Shown here in pieces: positions 8,511 through 11,048 of a stretch of 11,048 bases of DNA (the first letter of the stretch is position 1; the number at the start of each line of letters is the position of its first letter). Where the stretch lies: NCBI GenBank assembly GCA_024196135.1, contig JAMQCK010001183.1, forward strand, positions 1-11,048, read 5' to 3'. The position numbers and the translations under genes are program-made. A model generated the notes under the pieces. The model had not been told where the DNA came from. It saw nothing but the letters and a program-made list of their open reading frames with translations, and made no database searches. The DNA is from Pleurotus ostreatus/Saccharomyces cerevisiae fusant. Lineage: Eukaryota > Opisthokonta.

Positions 8511-8988
8511 CTTGACCGTGCGGTGTTCCTGTCTTGGGTGCAAGCACGCAAAGTTGACTGGCCCTGGATCAGCCTCGACTCGTGAATCGTTCATTATCCA
8601 GACTTGATCCGTCGGCAACGACCTGTCGAAAAACGATCATGTGTCTGGTTCATCGCGAAGTCTTCCCAAGACCCGTGCGTTACTTTCAGATCTTTTCCTA
8701 CTGATTTTCTCTCGCAGATCATCGTCTATCTGGCGCGTTCATGAAGCCCTGGTAATGTCCAGGACTTGTATGTCCTCACAGCAACCTGGAATACGAACAT
8801 GTCTCACCATCCTATAGAAGATGCCCATGCTCGCGCGTATTACTCGGGGACACCAACCTCAACCCGTGCGACCCGCGCGTATTCTTCGGATGGCGTCGCA
8901 TGCGATTCGACGGTCTCCTTGACGCTTATAAGGGCCAGCTCTCGCGAAACCAGCCGTACAAGTTACCTCACTCGTTTCTTCCCCCACA
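8449..8988. promoter_or_regulatory. Intergenic region and promoter of the GH74 gene
   Basis: The first 60 bp or so are the duplicated 3' flank of the membrane-protein gene. The remainder should hold the promoter of the xyloglucanase gene. No open frame here looks coding. Just before the start codon the sequence is pyrimidine-rich (TTTCTTCCCCCACA, about 8975-8988), typical of a fungal leader. I could not find a clean carbon-catabolite-repressor cluster by eye. Confidence 0.5.
8925..8934 (+). promoter_or_regulatory. TATA-like element upstream of GH74
   Basis: CTTATAAGGG lies 55-64 bp before the GH74 start codon in an otherwise GC-rich stretch. The position and sequence fit a core-promoter TATA element of a strongly inducible secreted-enzyme gene. 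This is inference from motif and spacing only. Confidence 0.4.
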
Positions 8989-11048
8989 ATGTGGTCTACC
9001 GCGGCGGTGGCAGCCGCGCTTACCACTTTCTCTCCTTTGCTTTCCTCCGCCGCTGATGCGCAAGCATACTCTTGGAAGAACGTGAAGGTAAGTCTCATAC
9101 GGACGTAAGGCCGAGCATTCACTGAATGACCGTGACCGCGCAGATCGGCGGAGGCGGAGGCTTCGTCCCCGGCATCGTCTTCAACCCGAGCGAGAAGGTC
9201 AATCTCGTTCCTTTTACTTCCTTGGGCATCCTCCTGACCTGATCACTATAGGGCCTTGCCTACGCCCGCACCGACATTGGGGGCGCCTACAAGCTCAACT
9301 CCGACGACACCTGGACACCCCTGCTCGACTTCGCCAACAGCGAGACCTGGAACTACTGGGGTGTCGACGCCCTTGCGACGGACCCCGTTGAACCCAACCG
9401 CCTCTACCTTGCCACGGGCGAGTACACGAACGACTGGGACCCCAACAACGGTCACATCCTGATCTCGGAGGATTATGGGGAGACGTTCAACGCTGTCGAG
9501 TTGAACTTCAAGGTCGGAGGCAACATGCCCGGGCGTGGAATGTGAGTATCGGTACTTGAAGGCGCATTTCGAGTTGGACTGACGAAGGTTTGCTAGGGGC
9601 GAGCGTCTAGTTGTGGACCCGAATGACAACAGCGTGCTTTACTTTGGCGCGCGAAGTGGGAACGGGCTACTCAAGTCGACAGACTATGGTGCTACCTGGG
9701 AGGCGGTCTCTGGACTTCCGAGTGCGGGAACGTACGTAGCTGACCCCAGCGATACTACGGGCTACAACAGCGACATCATCGGTATGTTCGCATAACCTGA
9801 CTTCGTCCACGAGCTGACCGTGTGGCAGGCGTCTCGTGGGTCACCTTCGACTCGACCTCCGGTAGCTCTGGCAACCCCACTCCTCGAATCTTCGTCGGCG
9901 TTGCGAGCGCGGGCGAAGATAACATTTTCGTATCTGAAGATGCTGGTGCTACATGTCAGTTGTTGTTTTATGTATTCACTTGCTCTCAAGCTAAACATCT
10001 TGCTCGCAGGGGACGCGGTCGCTGGACAAAACAACACGTTCATACCCCACAAGGGCGTTCTCTCGCCGTCTGAGGGACTGCTCTACATCTCATACAGCAA
10101 CGGAGCTGGGCCGTATGATGGCACATTGGGCTCGTAAGTGCATTCACTTCGCCTAGTCAATCTGAGCTGACCGGTCTTTAGAGTCTGGAAGTATGATATC
10201 GCGAGCGGCAACTGTGAGTAGCTCACCGTTGTCTTGCCCTTGCCGAGCATCACTGACCTTGCTTCAGGGACGGAGATCACACCCGCTTCCGGCGATGACC
10301 TCTTCTTCGGCTTCGGCGGCGTCGCAGTCGACCTACAAAACCCCGGCACCATCCTCGTCGCAGCCCTCAATGCCTGGTGGCCCGATGGTGCGTGCCCTCC
10401 TCTTCTCTCACTCCGCCACCTCTCCACCTACCCTCTGCCTTCCCACCACTTATTTACACCCACTCCAGGCCAAATCTACCGCTCCACCGACAGCGGCGCG
10501 ACCTGGTCCCCCCTCTGGGACTGGGGCGCGTACCCGGAGATCCACAAGTACTATTCCTACCACAACGACCTCGCGCCGTGGCTCGGGCCCAACTACGTCG
10601 TCACCGAGCTCGGGACGCTGCAGATTGGGTGGATGATGGAGGCGCTGGTGATCGACCCCTTTGACTCAGACCATTGGTTGTATGGGACGGGGGCGACGAT
10701 TTATGGTGGGCATGATTTGACGGCGGTGAGTATGAGTGGTGTTGGGAGAGGTTGTTGAGTGTGATGCTGACGAGGACGTAGTGGGACACGAAGCACAACG
10801 TCTCGATCAGCTCGTTGGCGGATGGTATCGAGGAGGATGCGATATTGGGTTTGATTTCTCCTCCGACTGGGCCTTCGTTGCTTTCTGCTGTGGGCGACAA
10901 TACAGGTCAGTCAAAAGACCGTGCCTCTGTTTGCGCATTGGCTGACCAGAAACTGTAGGCTTCGTACACGAAGACCTCGACAAGGCACCCTCCACCCGCT
11001 TCCAGAACCCGGAGTGGAGCACCTCAGTCGACATCGACTACGCCGGCA
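8989..11048 (+). CDS. GH74 xyloglucanase, secreted; 5' part, 11 exons, 500 codons, cut at the window edge
   Basis: Exons: 8989-9087, 9144-9197, 9252-9541, 9597-9781, 9829-9954, 10010-10133, 10182-10213, 10268-10387, 10469-10725, 10782-10905, 10959 to the edge. It begins with a signal peptide (about residues 1-26, Ala-rich, cleavage near ADAQA/YSW). GH74 enzymes cut xyloglucan with a two-lobed pair of seven-bladed propellers. Seen here: IGGGGGFVPGIVFNP, the YARTDIGGAYK block with the expected catalytic Asp at residue 59, and SAVGDNTGFVHEDL with the second expected catalytic Asp at 468. There are four Asp-box (BNR-like) motifs: SEDYGETF, STDYGATW, SEDAGATW and STDSGATW. The second-Asp block reads GDNTGF where GDIGGF-like forms are usual. 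Fungal relatives are about 720-850 aa, so a third is missing and a C-terminal CBM1 cannot be judged. Endo- versus reducing-end-specific action cannot be decided. Confidence 0.93.
10388..10468 (+). other. GH74 intron 8: 81 nt, in-frame and stop-free
   Basis: The intron starts GTGCGT and ends CTCCAG. The frame stays open through it, adding 27 residues rich in Pro, Ser, Leu and His. It is called an intron because the family runs directly from the NAWWPDG block into QIYRSTDSGATW, and a Pro-rich insert there would interrupt a propeller strand next to an Asp-box. Confidence 0.8.

Noticed and set aside
9246..9629. Antisense 127-codon frame over GH74 exon 3
   Set aside because: A shadow of a long GC-biased exon; it has no domain of its own.
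1..11048. tRNA, rRNA, CRISPR array or bacterial-type operon signals
   Set aside because: None seen by eye on either strand; the dense spliceosomal introns mark the window as eukaryotic nuclear DNA.

Overview
The window looks like nuclear DNA from a filamentous basidiomycete, probably an agaricomycete and plausibly a wood-decay polypore. The signs are intron-dense genes with short introns (about 47-60 nt, a few longer) carrying GT..AG ends and CTNAC/CTGAC-type branch sites, GC-rich third positions, a fungal Dlt1-family gene and a secreted GH74 xyloglucanase. The lineage call is an inference; no organism-specific marker is present.

Layout, left to right. 1-645: no supported gene. 646-2321 (minus): seven-exon gene for a Dlt1 (defect at low temperature 1) family membrane protein, 271 aa. 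2322-2944: intergenic block between divergent genes, with a 26-bp tandem repeat just upstream of the Dlt1 start. 2945-5371 and 6049-8448 (plus): two tandem nine-exon paralogues, 667 and 662 aa, of a protein I do not recognise. Each has three predicted N-terminal membrane helices, a large ectodomain with nine N-glycosylation sequons, a fourth helix and a conserved cytoplasmic tail of nearly 120 residues. All eight introns sit at the same positions and phases, while intron sequences have largely diverged. The duplication also carried about 380 bp of 5' flank and about 60-70 bp of 3' flank. 8449-8988: intergenic, with a TATA-like element close to the next gene. 8989-11048 (plus): 5' part (11 exons, 500 codons) of a secreted GH74 enzyme, cut by the window edge.

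The genes do not form an operon-like unit. Dlt1 and the first paralogue are divergent; the two paralogues and GH74 are in the same direction with separate upstream regions. The least understood item is the tandem pair of glycosylated four-helix membrane proteins. Its annotation depends on a tiny first exon (64-67 nt) that only comparison of the two copies makes convincing.
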